Positions 52,365 through 62,859 of a DNA stretch of 64,000 bases are shown here, piece by piece (positions within the stretch are counted from its first letter, which is position 1; the number at the start of each line of letters is the position of its first letter). The notes beneath the pieces are model-generated. The model worked only from the letters and a program-made list of their open reading frames with translations, was not told the DNA's origin and searched no databases. The stretch comes from Anomaloglossus baeobatrachus. Its lineage: Eukaryota > Chordata > Amphibia > Anura > Aromobatidae. The DNA lies in assembly GCF_048569485.1 (NCBI RefSeq), contig NC_134356.1, positions 95,728,604-95,792,603 of the forward strand, given 5' to 3'. The position numbers and the translations under genes were made by a program.

Positions 52365-54015
52365 CAGTTAGGTCCAGAAATATTTGGACAGTGACACAAG
52401 TTTTGTTATTTTAGCTGTTTACAAAAACATGTTCAGAAATACAATTATATATATAATATGGGCTGAAAGTGCACACTCCCAGCTGCAATATGAGAGTTTT
52501 CACATCCAAATCGGAGAAAGGGTTTAGGAATCATAGCTCTGTAATGCATAGCCTCCTCTTTTTCAAGGGACCAAAAGTAATTGGACAAGGGACTCTAAGG
52601 GCTGCAATTAACTCTGAAGGCGTCTCCCTCGTTAACCTGTAATCAATGAAGTAGTTAAAAGGTCTGGGGTTGATTACAGGTGTGTGGTTTTGCATTTGGA
52701 AGCTGTTGCTGTGACCAGACAACATGCGGTCTAAGGAACTCTCAATTGAGGTGAAGCAGAACATCCTGAGGCTGAAAAAAAAGAAAAAATCCATCAGAGA
52801 GATAGCAGACATGCTTGGAGTAGCAAAATCAACAGTCGGGTACATTCTGAGAAAAAAGGAATTGACTGGTGAGCTTGGGAACTCAAAAAGGCCTGGGCGT
52901 CCACGGATGACAACAGTGGTGGATGATCGCCGCATACTTTCTTTGGTGAAGAAGAACCCGTTCACAACATCAACTGAAGTCCAGAACACTCTCAGTGAAG
53001 TAGGTGTGTCTGTCTCTAAGTCAACAGTAAAGAGAAGACTCCATGAAAGTAAATACAAAGGGTTCACATCTAGATGCAAACCATTCATCAATTCCAAAAA
53101 TAGACAGGCCAGAGTTAAATTTGCTGAAAAACACCTCATGAAGCCAGCTCAGTTCTGGAAAAGTATTCTATGGACAGATGAGACAAAGATCAACCTGTAC
53201 CAGAATGATGGGAAGAAAAAAGTTGGGAGAAGAAAGGGAACGGCACATGATCCAAGGCACACCACATCCTCTGTAAAACATGGTGGACGCAACGTGATGG
53301 CATGGGCATGCATGGATTCAATGGCATTGGGTCACTTGTGTTTATTGATGACATAACAGCAGACAAGAGTAGCCGGATGAATTCTGAAGTGTACCGGGAT
53401 ATACTTTCAGCCCAGATTCAGCCAAATGCCGCAAAGTTGATCGGACGGCGCTTCATAGTACAGATGGACAATGACCCCAAGCATACAGCCAAAGCTACCC
53501 AGGAGTTCATGAGTGCAAAAAAGTGGAACATTCTGCAATGGCCAAGTCAATCACCAGATCTTAACCCAATTGAGCATGCATTTCACTTGCTCAAATCCAG
53601 ACTTAAGACGGAAAGACCCACAAACAAGCAAGACCTGAAGGCTGCGGCTGTAAAGGCCTGGCAAAGCATTAAGAAGGAGGAAACCCAGCGTTTGGTGATG
53701 TCCATGGGTTCCAGACTTAAGGCAGTGATTGCCTCCAAAGGATTCACAACAAAATATTGAAAATAAAAATATTTTGTTTGGGTTTGGTTTATTTGTCCAA
53801 TTACTTTTGACCTCCTAAAATGTGGAGTGTTTGTAAAGAAATCTGTACAATTCCTACAATTTCTATCAGATATTTTTGTTCAAACCTTCAAATTAAACGT
53901 TACAATCTGCACTTGAATTCTGTTGTAGAGATTTCATTTCAAATCCAATGTGGTGGCATGCAGAGCCCAACTCGCGAAAATTGTGTCACTGTCCAAATAT
54001 TTCTGGACCTAACTG
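52365..54015 (+). mobile_element. Tc1/mariner element, nearly whole
   Basis: The ends CAGTTAGGTCCAGAAATATT and the exact inverse AATATTTCTGGACCTAACTG lie between TA dinucleotides (52363-52364 and 54016-54017). Length is about 1650 bp. The terminal repeats match for at least 35 bases with no difference that I can see. One transposase gene lies inside and is interrupted by a single frame break. It is the least decayed transposon of the window, so probably a recent insertion. Confidence 0.95.
52724..53760 (+). pseudogene. Tc1 transposase with one frameshift
   Basis: The first frame (52724 onward) starts MRSKELSIEVKQNILRLKKK and contains two helix-turn-helix units ('SIREIADMLGVAKSTVGYIL' and 'TEVQNTLSEVGVSVSKSTVK') joined by a GRPR-type hook ('KRPGRPRM'). 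The catalytic domain begins 'SILWTDETKINLYQ', with D as the first acid. The frame is lost near 53312, where the size of the defect fits loss of one base. The second frame then continues through 'FIVQMDNDPKHTAKATQEF' (second D) and 'WPSQSPDLNPIEHAFHLLKS' (third acid, E) to a stop at 53760. Together this accounts for about 345 residues, the normal Tc1 length, with all three catalytic acids present. Confidence 0.93.
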
Positions 54016-54099
54016 TAAAATAGGCAGAACAGAATAATGATATAGATATAGAGGTAGCTAGCTTGGCCAGCTGTTTTACAGCATTTTTTTTTTTTAACT

Positions 54100-54960
54100 T
54101 AAAAAATTATGTTGGGTTCCCACCAATTTTCATATCCAGCACAGGACCAGCTGTAGGCTGCAACCTTCAGCTGTGTGCTTTACTTTGGCTGGTTATTAAA
54201 AAATAAAGGGGATCCCACACTTATTTTCAAAATTTTTAGATTTAAAAATAAGTAAATTAAAAAAAAAAAAAAAGGCGTGGGGTCCCCTCCATTTTACTAA
54301 AACCAGCCATGGTACAGCAGACAACTGGGGGCTGATATTATTAGGGTGGGAATGGCCATGGTTATTTGGCCCTTTCCAGCCGAACAATAGCAGCCCACAG
54401 CCACCCCAGAAATGGCGCATCCATTAGAATAGCCAATGCTGGTAATAGAAAAAGAAGGAATGTGCACCGCACTGCTTACCTATTTGGGAGGTAATGTAGT
54501 AGTCCCGTTCCAAACACTATTCAGTGTGGCTCTTGCCTGATAATATTCTTGGCATGCCGGGTATAAACATGGATCTTTATCCTGATCTGATGGATGAAGA
54601 AGTCACCTACCGAGGTGCTATTGCCCAGCTGAAGCAAGTAAGTCCATAGAAAAAAGGAAGACGGGCAGCACTCTCCGGTATTATGGGACTGCTTTATTTT
54701 TCAATGCTGACAGGTGATACAGACAAGAGGGAATGGAGGGAGGGGAGCACGAGAATTAGAAGAGCCAATGCTGGTGCTGGACCCAGCTCTTGCCATTGCC
54801 CTGGTGCGGTGGCAAACGGGGTAATATTTATGGGGTTGAAGTCAAGCCCTGGTATTAATAATGGGGGGCGTCTAGCAGACACCACAATTACTAATCCAGT
54901 AGTTGAAAGGAGAATAACAAAGTTTATTTGAACAAACCCCCGCCCCCCAACTCCAGCCTT
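54100..54960. repeat. Dispersed repeats, partly shared with 11.3-11.7 kb
   Basis: 54180-54445 ('taaaaccagccatggtacag', 'ggcgcatccattagaatagc') and 54750-54930 ('gccaatgctggtgctggacc', 'ggggcgtctagcagacacc') are two segments of a common amphibian repeat. The region 11270-11500 is related in inverse orientation. Between them, at 54450-54750, is another block. No exon is recognised. Confidence 0.5.
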
Positions 54961-55670
54961 CATTCACCAATTTATTTGATTTTTAAAAATAGAAAAAAGG
55001 CCCGCCGTAGTCCATGGTGAGGTCCCATGACATTCCCCAAAAGCAACCTGAAAAGACATAAAAAGCGCGCGTGCGCACACACACACACACACTCTGCTGT
55101 GTGTGCTTCCCTGCGGGGACCTGGACCTTACAAGGTGAGCCCAGGTCACCGCAGGAGCGCCCTCAGCACTGTGTGTGGTCTGGCAGTAAAGTCACGGGTT
55201 CATCGGAGTTCACAATGAACTCTGATGAACACATGAAGTGACAGCCGCTACACCCGCGGTAGCAGGGGTGTCGTCAGGATATCATCTGAGTTCCTTTGAT
55301 ACTCCGATGACATTCTGACCTCACTGCACACACACTTCTGGATACTCACATGTCCCCAGTGATGCGATCCCAGGCACTGAAGTCGCTGATGCTGCTGCTA
55401 CCAGCTCCTCAGTGCAGTGCATATGCAATGAGCCTAATGAGAAAGGGGGGCCAGCACAATCTGAGAGTGGCATGCATTTTATAAAAGTGCAAATTCACGG
55501 ATTTATTCCAACTGTACTATAATACAAAATGAGATTTTTAGCAAATAATTGATCAATTCTTTGAGCCACCCCTGCTACGTCACGGCTAAACTTCGATAGG
55601 GGGGTCCTACTCTATATTATGTATTTCATGTGCCATGCGGCCTCCTTTTTTTTTTTTATTTATCTAGGAG
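54961..55670. other. Spacer with a short (CA)n run
   Basis: A (CA)n tract is at 55076-55092. A short inverted pair 'ccatgcggcctccttttt' / 'aggaggccgcatgg' lies at about 55633-55679. Nothing else is recognised. Confidence 0.4.
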
Positions 55671-55674
55671 GCCG

Positions 55675-55940
55675 CATGGTATATGATAATAATAATATTT
55701 ATGCATATTAATTCCACAGTGCTTTACATATATTGACAACACTGTCCCCATCAGGGCTCACAATCTAAATTCCCTATCAGTATGTTTTTAGAGTGTGGGA
55801 GGAAACCGGAGAACCCGGAGGAAACCCATTCAAACACGGGGAGAACATAGAAACTCCTTGCAGATGTTGTACTTAGTGGGACTTGAACCCTGCGCTGCAA
55901 GACTGCGGTGCTAACCACTGAGCCATTGTACCGCAGATCA
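55675..55940 (-). repeat. L2-tail / SINE-like repeat
   Basis: The phrases 'gtgggaggaaaccggagaac', 'ggaggaaacccattcaaaca' and 'ggggagaacatagaaactcc' form a block known to me from the 3' ends of L2-clade LINEs and the SINEs that borrow them. It is followed by 'gggacttgaaccctgcgctg' (a tRNA-like B-box region read in inverse). It also contains 'acagtgctttacatatattg'. The exact family and orientation are uncertain. Confidence 0.65.
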
Positions 55941-56099
55941 AAGTGCACCTGCGCAAGACCTCGATGTCGGTTTGCATGTATGATGTAGAACGCGTCATCC
56001 ACACTAGCTTCAGAGGAAGGAGGACAAAGATGGCCGAAAGAGGAGGTGCGGACCCGGAGAACGGAGACTCCCAACTGACCAGTCTGGTCCACACCGACT

Positions 56100-57230
56100 G
56101 TTAGATTCCCTTTAAACTTTCTTTTCCAATACCTTTTGAATCCCTTCCATGATCTATTCTCTTGATGTAACCTTTGTGAGGTCGAGCTCTTGTTCACATC
56201 ACCACTTTGTCTATATGACCACCTAACTATGTATTAGGCTTCAAATTAGTAAGCATCTTCTATCTCTGATTTATTGAGGTCCTAGTTTTTCCAAGTCTCA
56301 AAAAGATCTCATAAAGGCTGCTCCAGGATTGTTCTTGTACAAGTGTGTCAGTGGGTGACAGGTCCTCTTTAAACATTGCAGTGTCCAAACCATAGTGTAG
56401 ACATAGCATTGGTGCCATAGTAACATATACACAAAACTGTCCATGCCTTTGTATACTTAGCATAATTAACCATTGAATTGTGCCAGCCACACATCAGTGC
56501 CCACATAGTAGCTACTTCTATAGAAGTGACCAATGCTTAAGACTTACCATTGTCATTTACTTACACCTGTGTAGCCAGTGACATGTATCCATAATTAATG
56601 GTCGACAGTGGGAAATTCCACTGGATGAAAGCAATATGGGATGGAATTCTTCAATCAGGTTAATCTTTTGCATTTTGAGACAATACCAGAAATGTTGAAC
56701 TTTTTTAGTTAACCTAAAATCTTGTCATTATATGGTCTTTCCGAATATACTATCAACAATTCATTACGATAATGGAATACAGCACAGCTAACAAATCTAT
56801 CCAAACCAAATGTAAGATCCCCGTACAATTTATGCCGGGTACAGAAGCTTCCAGTATCATCCACGATCTACCAGACAAATACATATATACTGTACTTCAA
56901 GTGCTATTTTTTAATAAATCCTGCTCGACAGACATTTGTAAACAATGTAAAATGGATACTTTTGGAAATTAAAATACAAGAGCTAATAGATTGTCCTGAC
57001 ATTAAAATAAAAAAAGTAATTCTTAAAGAATAGCTAATCGAGTTCAATGGCAGAATAAAAAAATAGGTATAAATGAGAAAAATGAAGCAATGTCCTTCAG
57101 TTCTGATTCAGATGATGTGGACAAATCGTTGTTCTGCTCCTCTGTCTTCAGACAGTCTTATACATACGTTCAGAAAAGTGTCCAATGCAGCATAGCCAAC
57201 GGCGAAGAAAAGGGCGAAATCGTCAAAATG
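56100..57230 (-). other. TCF7: Probable TCF7 3' UTR
   Basis: The sequence downstream of the TCF7 stop on the - strand shows no transposon that I recognise over about 1.1 kb, which is unusual in this window. On the - strand an AATAAA hexamer occurs at 56275-56270, giving a possible UTR of about 960 bases. The UTR length is inference. Confidence 0.45.
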
Positions 57231-57531
57231 TTACGTGGGACTAACTCCTGCTGAGGACTCTTCATCGGTGGGATGACACGAGACTGTGGTTATATGTCCG
57301 GTAGTTACCTTGGCCGGTATGGCCTTAATAGAAGCAGGCAATGAACAGCTTTGCTCACTTGGTGCAGAATCAGCTGGGCTAGTAAGCTCGCAAGAAGAAT
57401 AAGCAGAAGTTGATATGCATTGGACTCCAGTCACTGGGGAGGAGGGAGAGTCTACAGGACTTCCATCGGAAGAAATTGGGCTGCCACAGCGTCCTTCTCC
57501 TTGTAAGTACCGAATGCACTTCTTTTTCCTC
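57231..57531 (-). CDS. TCF7: TCF7 (TCF-1), last coding exon
   Basis: TCF7 is an HMG-box factor that binds DNA and beta-catenin to drive Wnt targets. The exon follows an acceptor ('cactgttcttag', - strand) and opens one base into a codon: (G)AGG AAA AAG AAG TGC. It encodes RKKKCIRYLQGEGRCGSPIS and continues SDGSPVDSPSSPVTG to a stop at 57231-57233, 99 full codons before the stop. KKCIRYLxGEGRC is the C-clamp, an accessory DNA-binding motif of the long ('E') tails of TCF factors. TCF7L1/L2 tails are much longer and carry PLSLV-type CtBP sites, absent here. This and the position beside SKP1 indicate TCF7. The HMG-box exons are not in this window and must lie beyond 64000. Confidence 0.87.
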
Positions 57532-57539
57532 CTAAGAAC

Positions 57540-58037
57540 AGTGAAGAGAGTTATCTGTAAATAAAGGGCAAGTCCATCATTTCACATACTAAAAGGAAAC
57601 AAGCTAAACAAATAGGAAATAAACATTATATTGAAGTATCAATCTAATAATATAATCTTTGACAAAATTCAGCTCTAGCTACGGACAAACTGGTTCTATT
57701 TGGCCCATAGGCATCGCAGATACAGCTGGCACAGAGGTATTTGGACAGTGTCGGGTTTTCCTCTGTACACCAGTACAATAACAGAGCAATTAATATGTGA
57801 CTTAACTATAGACATTGAGCATTAATTACAAAGATTTCGACAAAGAAATTGCATTAACCTTTAGGAATCACTTTTTTTTCCATATGGTCTTGCCATTTAT
57901 TTCTGGCCTGTAAGAATTTGGTCAGTTGACTATTAAAAATGTTAACGCCCCCAGAGATTAAAATTGGTGAGTTCAGACAACTTTTAATTAGCCATCTATC
58001 TAATGTTAATTGGGGATCCGCCAACTATCCTCCAGCA
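57540..58037. other. TCF7 intron, nothing recognised
   Basis: AT-rich sequence next to the TCF7 exon, without a recognised repeat or exon. Confidence 0.4.
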
Positions 58038-58040
58038 TAA

Positions 58041-58393
58041 GGCTATGTGCGCACGTTGCGTAATTGCATGCAGTTACGCTGTGATCTGCACCGCAGCGTA
58101 ACTGCATGCATCCTGCGTCCCCTGCACAATCTATGGAGATTGTGCAGCAGACGTGCGCACGTGGCGTATTAGAGCGCAGCGCTTCTGCTGCTGCCCGAAG
58201 CGCGCGTTCTAAGAAGTGACATGTCACTTCTTTCTTGCGCTCTGCATGCATCCCCCGCCCTGTCTATGGGAGGAGCTACATGCAGAGCGAATGAAATCGG
58301 CTTTTGTTTCTGCAGCGATTTGAAGCGCACGTGTGCTGTTCAAATCGCTGCAGAAATTTCTGTAGGGCCAGTACGCAATGTGCGCACATAGCC
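58041..58393. mobile_element. TWA-target MITE, intact
   Basis: The ends GGCTATGTGCGCACGTTGCG and CGCAATGTGCGCACATAGCC are inverted, with TAA at 58038-58040 and 58394-58396. The interior carries 'ttctgcagcgatttgaagcg' and its inverse 'aaatcgctgcagaaatttct'. It is related to the elements at 5651-7995, 34132-34548 and the one split by the BEL insertion. It has no coding capacity. Confidence 0.9.
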
Positions 58394-58396
58394 TAA

Positions 58397-59489
58397 AGAT
58401 CGGCTATAAGGATCGGCTGGTTTAATTAAGCTGCCAGATGGAGTTTATCAGTGGTCACTTTGCTTTCACCATAAAAAACACATGAATGTCTGTGTGTGCA
58501 CATTCGTGTATATATAGAGGTGTCAGGAGAGATAGCGCTCAGGAGAATGTGCTCATTCTGCCAACAGTTATCCATGTTATATGTGCACCTTTAACCCCTT
58601 TACAATAAAGGATGCACCTATATGTCCTAGGTTGCCTCCCTCCCTTTAATTATTTCCCGTACGTCTGCTGATTTGATCGGAGATCCATCTGTGCCTATTA
58701 ACTCTGGCAGCATGATCCCCGCCGCCATCAGTAGCCCCATGACGCTATCACGGTGTGCCGGTGGGTTGCTAAGACAGCAGGGGATCAGCTGATGACCCCT
58801 CTTGCTGTCATGACTCATTTCCTGTGAATGTCGGCAGAGAACCGGGCACCGGCATTCACGGGAGAGCAGCATCTCTGCTGTTCAGAGCAGCAGAAGTGAT
58901 CAGATGGTACAGGCATAAAGTCCCCTAAGGGGAGTAGTAAAATCAGTAAAAATGTAAAAAAAAAGTTTTATAAAATATGAAAAACAACCCCCAAACCCTA
59001 AAAGTTTCTGATGAGACAACTGTTTTAAAACTGTAATAAAATTCCTAGTAATGCGATTTATACACCTTCTGGCAAAACAACCCAATGTTTCAGACAAACC
59101 CTCCCTGACTTTCTACTTTGCGCATATTAAAAACATCAAAATGATGAAGTGTCTTATAATTAGTAAAAACTGTCAGGTGGAAGAAAAAAAGAGGAGCAGG
59201 AGCAGTAATGATAAGTCACAGAGGCTGAAATCACAGCTCTATGTTTGTACTGGACAGCACACTAAATATAACCCGGACGGCACGTGCTGTCCATTCACAT
59301 AAACAACTCACGTATTGACAAGAATGAGTTGGGTTTGCAAACTGGATCAAATTGTTACATGCATCTGCTTTTTTGGGCACTATTAGTCCCCCCTCTTCCC
59401 CCAAAAAGTAAAAAAAGAATGCATGGAAAGAGCCATAGGTCACAATGTGGTTGTGTGCTAAATAAAAAAGGGCACATTGATTGGCGAGA
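58397..59489. other. TCF7 intron, no exon recognised
   Basis: No exon or clear transposon end. 'cctttaaccccttta' near 58590 and the GC-richer block 58620-58900 look repeat-like but I cannot name them. Confidence 0.35.
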
Positions 59490-59505
59490 CTCTAATCCAT
59501 CTGTT

Positions 59506-59910
59506 ATGAAAACAAGGAAGATCAGCTCACCCACTTTGATGGAGGATGTCACAGCCGGTGCACGTAACGTCCTGGCTTGGGACGGAATCTTGCAGAGAAG
59601 AAAAATAGGAAAATCTCCAGCATCCACGGAAGGTACAGGTGAGTAAATTAAAAAAGTCTTTATTGAAGAATCATTAAAAACAGGTATGGAGCCAGATGTA
59701 AACCACCATGATACAGACAGGGGAGGATAATCCTACGCGAAAAGCCACTTTATTCATGGATGGTGTCTTTTTGCCGAAACGCGTAGGATTATCCTCCCCT
59801 GTCTGTATCATGGTGGTTTACATCTGGCTCCTTACCTGTTTTTAATGATTCTTCAATAACGACTAATTTAATTTACTCACCTGTACCTTCCGTGGATGCT
59901 GGAGATTTTC
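59506..59910. mobile_element. Fold-back insertion with 16-bp flanking repeats
   Basis: The 16-base direct repeat CTCTAATCCATCTGTT lies at 59490-59505 and 59911-59926, with about 405 bp between. The inserted sequence has a leader of about 100 bp and then two inverted arms of about 132 bp (59608-59739 and 59780-59911). The arms are nearly identical, around a 40-base centre containing 'gccgaaacgcgtaggatt'. Long, variable target repeats are typical of retroposition by a LINE-type machinery. A fold-back body with such flanks could arise by template switching during reverse transcription. The family is unknown to me. Confidence 0.8.
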
Positions 59911-59926
59911 CTCTAATCCATCTGTT

Positions 59927-61004
59927 GGGTCAATAGTCTCTGGCCGATGGACTGGAGTCTCACGAATTGATCTGTCTCTATCTAGTTTTAACCATTAAAC
60001 AAACCTATCACTCATACATGAAAACAGCACATGTGAATGAGACCTTACACCACACAATGTGCCAGCATCTCCGCTTCATACACCAGCATTAATTAGGGCA
60101 TTTAAGAAGCGGACTGCTAATCCTGCGTGTCTGAGAATACTGCTCCACAGCTTCTCACACAACACAAGAAGGGACCTCTCTTTGTAGATGACACGCTACT
60201 ACAATGTAACCAGTAATTACTATTAAAGCTTGGTGAACAGGTCTAACTCGCTCAGGGAGTTAAACTTGTCATAACATCCCTTACCATAAGCTAAATAAAT
60301 GACCTGACTAGAGATAAATGTAAAGATGTGACTGTGAGGAGTACGCAGGATATCCGTAATGTATCATAGCTGAGCCCCGCCTGTTATTAAATGCATGCGA
60401 AAGAACGAGACTCTTCATCTATTGTATCTGTGTGTTGATGTGTTCTTTTTAACTAGATATAACAACACCTGTTACCTAAAGCCATTAACAACCTGTGACC
60501 CTTTTTTTGTATAGAGCTGGCTCAGGAGGCGACTGCTCCATATACTGTACCATAAGCGCCAGCTGTGTGATACAGCCGACACTTGCCTCTAAGTGCCACA
60601 ACCAGAGCCAGCTCTGATCGCTGATGTTTTGCCATTTAGATACCACTGTCTATTTCTGACAGCAGCATATAAGTGATTGCTTAGTTGTTTGGCCGCCCTT
60701 TGGCTGCACAAGAGGCAGTCATAGGATGCTGTTGTATGAATATTGATAGCCGGGGGCTTCGGTGTTTACCAGTTACCTCCATCTTGGTACACCTATGGAT
60801 TGTTGCATTGAGTAAATACTGCAAAACTGAAATATTGCAGTATAGACTACAAGCAAGTGATCAATCAAGCCAAATGTAATCATTATGATTGTTTTGAAGA
60901 AAATTGAATCACCCTTTGTTCCCAATCCAAAAACACAGACATATGAAAAATAAAGATACTTGGATTGGTCTTTTACAGATGCAGCAAACTCTGAAAATGT
61001 AGAA
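59927..61004. other. TCF7 intron, nothing recognised
   Basis: No exon, RNA gene or transposon end that I can support. Confidence 0.35.
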
Positions 61005-61530
61005 TTAGGCTAGTTTCACACTTGCGTTGGACGGGATCCGTAGCATTGCGTTGTGTGACGCATGCAACGGATGCGTTGCATATAGTGGCACAACGCAATG
61101 CTACGGATCGTACAAAATAACGGAAAGCCGAACGCTCAGCTGGGCGCACAGACATGCCGGTAGCCGAGCACTCAGCTGGGCGCCCTGACATGCCGGCGGC
61201 CGAGCGCTCAGCTGAACGTTCGGCCACCGAGAAATAAAATAAAGTTTGTGATAAAAAAAAAAAAAAAAAAAAAAAAGAGCATGCGCAGTTAAAAATAAAG
61301 GTTTCTGCTGCTCAAAAAAAGTTACATGCAGCGTTCCATCCGCCAGACGCTCACTGACGGTCAGCGTCAAAACAACTGATGCGCTGCGGGGCGGATCCAA
61401 TGCAAGACCATCCGTTGCTATCCGTAGCTAATAGAAGTCTATGAGGAATATAACAGTTTCCTGCAACGGTTCAAGCACTCTACAACTCTATGGGAGCATG
61501 TGAAACCTCACACTGCACTAACATGTAATC
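61005..61530. repeat. MITE-like repeat 'gtttcacacttgcgttgg'
   Basis: The left side reads 'gctagtttcacacttgcgtt' followed by the inverted pair 'gtagcattgcgttgtg' / 'cacaacgcaatgctac' (61040-61105). Toward the right 'catgtgaaacctcacactgc' partly mirrors the start. A poly-A run lies at 61254-61275. A target duplication was not found. Confidence 0.5.
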
Positions 61531-61894
61531 CGACTGTAGTGCGATGTACGCTGAGACAGGCAGCGGATGAGATGGGGAGAAAGTGCTCCCTCCCTCTCCT
61601 CCGCAGCTGTGATGCCATATACGCTAATGGAACCGTACCCTAACTGTCACTATATGAGTGAAAGTAACTATGGATAAATGACCTATAATGCCCTGCACAT
61701 AAGGTAAGAGACATGGTTATATCAGGAGAACTATACAACATTTCTAATTTTAGGCATTTGCTAATATTTATTATTATTAATTATTATTATTGTAATACCT
61801 ACTACATATTAGTATAGGATCTTGGAGATGAAAATGACCTTTTAAGTAATAATATCCTACTGTGGTTTAAAAAAAACTACAGCAATTATCCCAG

Positions 61895-61985
61895 TACGTG
61901 ATCCAGGCCTGGAATCAGTCTAATTCATTATGCTGCTGTCAGATCAGGTAGCAAAAACCTGCTGACAGATTCCCTTTAAGGGCAT
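61895..61985. repeat. Fragment of the 44.8-kb repeat, inverse
   Basis: 'gcaaaaacctgctgacagat' followed by 'tccctttaa' is the inverse of the start of the repeat at 44765. The adjoining 'catgtgcacacaacatct' may be the start of another MITE. Confidence 0.55.
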
Positions 61986-62249
61986 GTGCACACAACATCT
62001 ATTTCAGGTGGATTCCTGCTGAAACATGCATGAAAAAACACTTAAGAAAATCTAAAAAGAATTAACTGATACACTGCAATGTTAAAATAATTTGCTGTGC
62101 ATGTTCTGTCTTTTTGAACTTCTTTGAAACTCTTCAGGATTTGCAAGCTGTGAAGTGGCTAAAAGAAGTGATCTTGCCATTCTTCAAATGTATCCAAAGA
62201 AGATGATCATTAAATCTAATATGTAAAGCAGAGTCTATTTATGTGTGGC

Positions 62250-62288
<39 letters not shown>
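62250..62288. repeat. (TG)n microsatellite
   Basis: About 18 uninterrupted TG units, inside a 77-codon open frame that is otherwise featureless. Confidence 0.95.
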
Positions 62289-62290
<2 letters not shown>

Positions 62291-62559
62291 GCTAAAGGAA
62301 TCCACACCGTCACATTTACAATCATGAAATTTTGCACAGATACCTCATGTGACTACTCAGGGAACGTCATAGACTATGTTTTGACGGGAAAATTTAACCC
62401 TGCGCTTTACAGTTACTCTCCAAAATACCTGCCTCCATTAAAGTCAATGGAGCTAGGAGTTACAGGTAATAATTAGCAGCTCTAATTGGTTTCTATAGGA
62501 ACAAAGGACATTCATAGTATAAGAAGCTTATGTGTGATGTAGCATGATGTCGGTGGGGA

Positions 62560-62690
62560 GACAGAAAGAGAGAGAGAGACAGACGGGGAGAGAGACAGAC
62601 ACAGGGAAAGTGACAGACAAAGGGATAGAGACAGAGCGAGTCAGACAGCGAGGGAGACAGACAGAGACTGGGAGAGAGACAGTTACTATC
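62560..62690. repeat. (GAGACAGA)n low-complexity tract
   Basis: A purine-rich tract of loosely repeated 'gagagacagacag' units, about 130 bp, on the + strand. It appears to be a decayed minisatellite. Confidence 0.85.
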
Positions 62691-62859
62691 CCGGGCAACG
62701 ATGGGTACTACAGCTAGTTATATATAAACTTGTCCCTCAAAAATCAAGCTCTGAAATGGCTATGCAGATTTGGAAAATAAAGTTATGGCTACTGGAAGAA
62801 GGGGAGAAAATAATGAAAGATCAAAAGTGAGGAATTGCTCGGTCCTTAAGGAGTTAAAC

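Noticed and set aside
55820-55935. tRNA gene suggested by a B-box-like 'gggacttgaaccc'
   Set aside because: The sequence lacks a complete cloverleaf and is part of an L2-tail/SINE-like repeat.
62243-62476. 77-codon open frame starting with a VCVCVC run
   Set aside because: Its start is a TG microsatellite and the remainder has no recognisable similarity.
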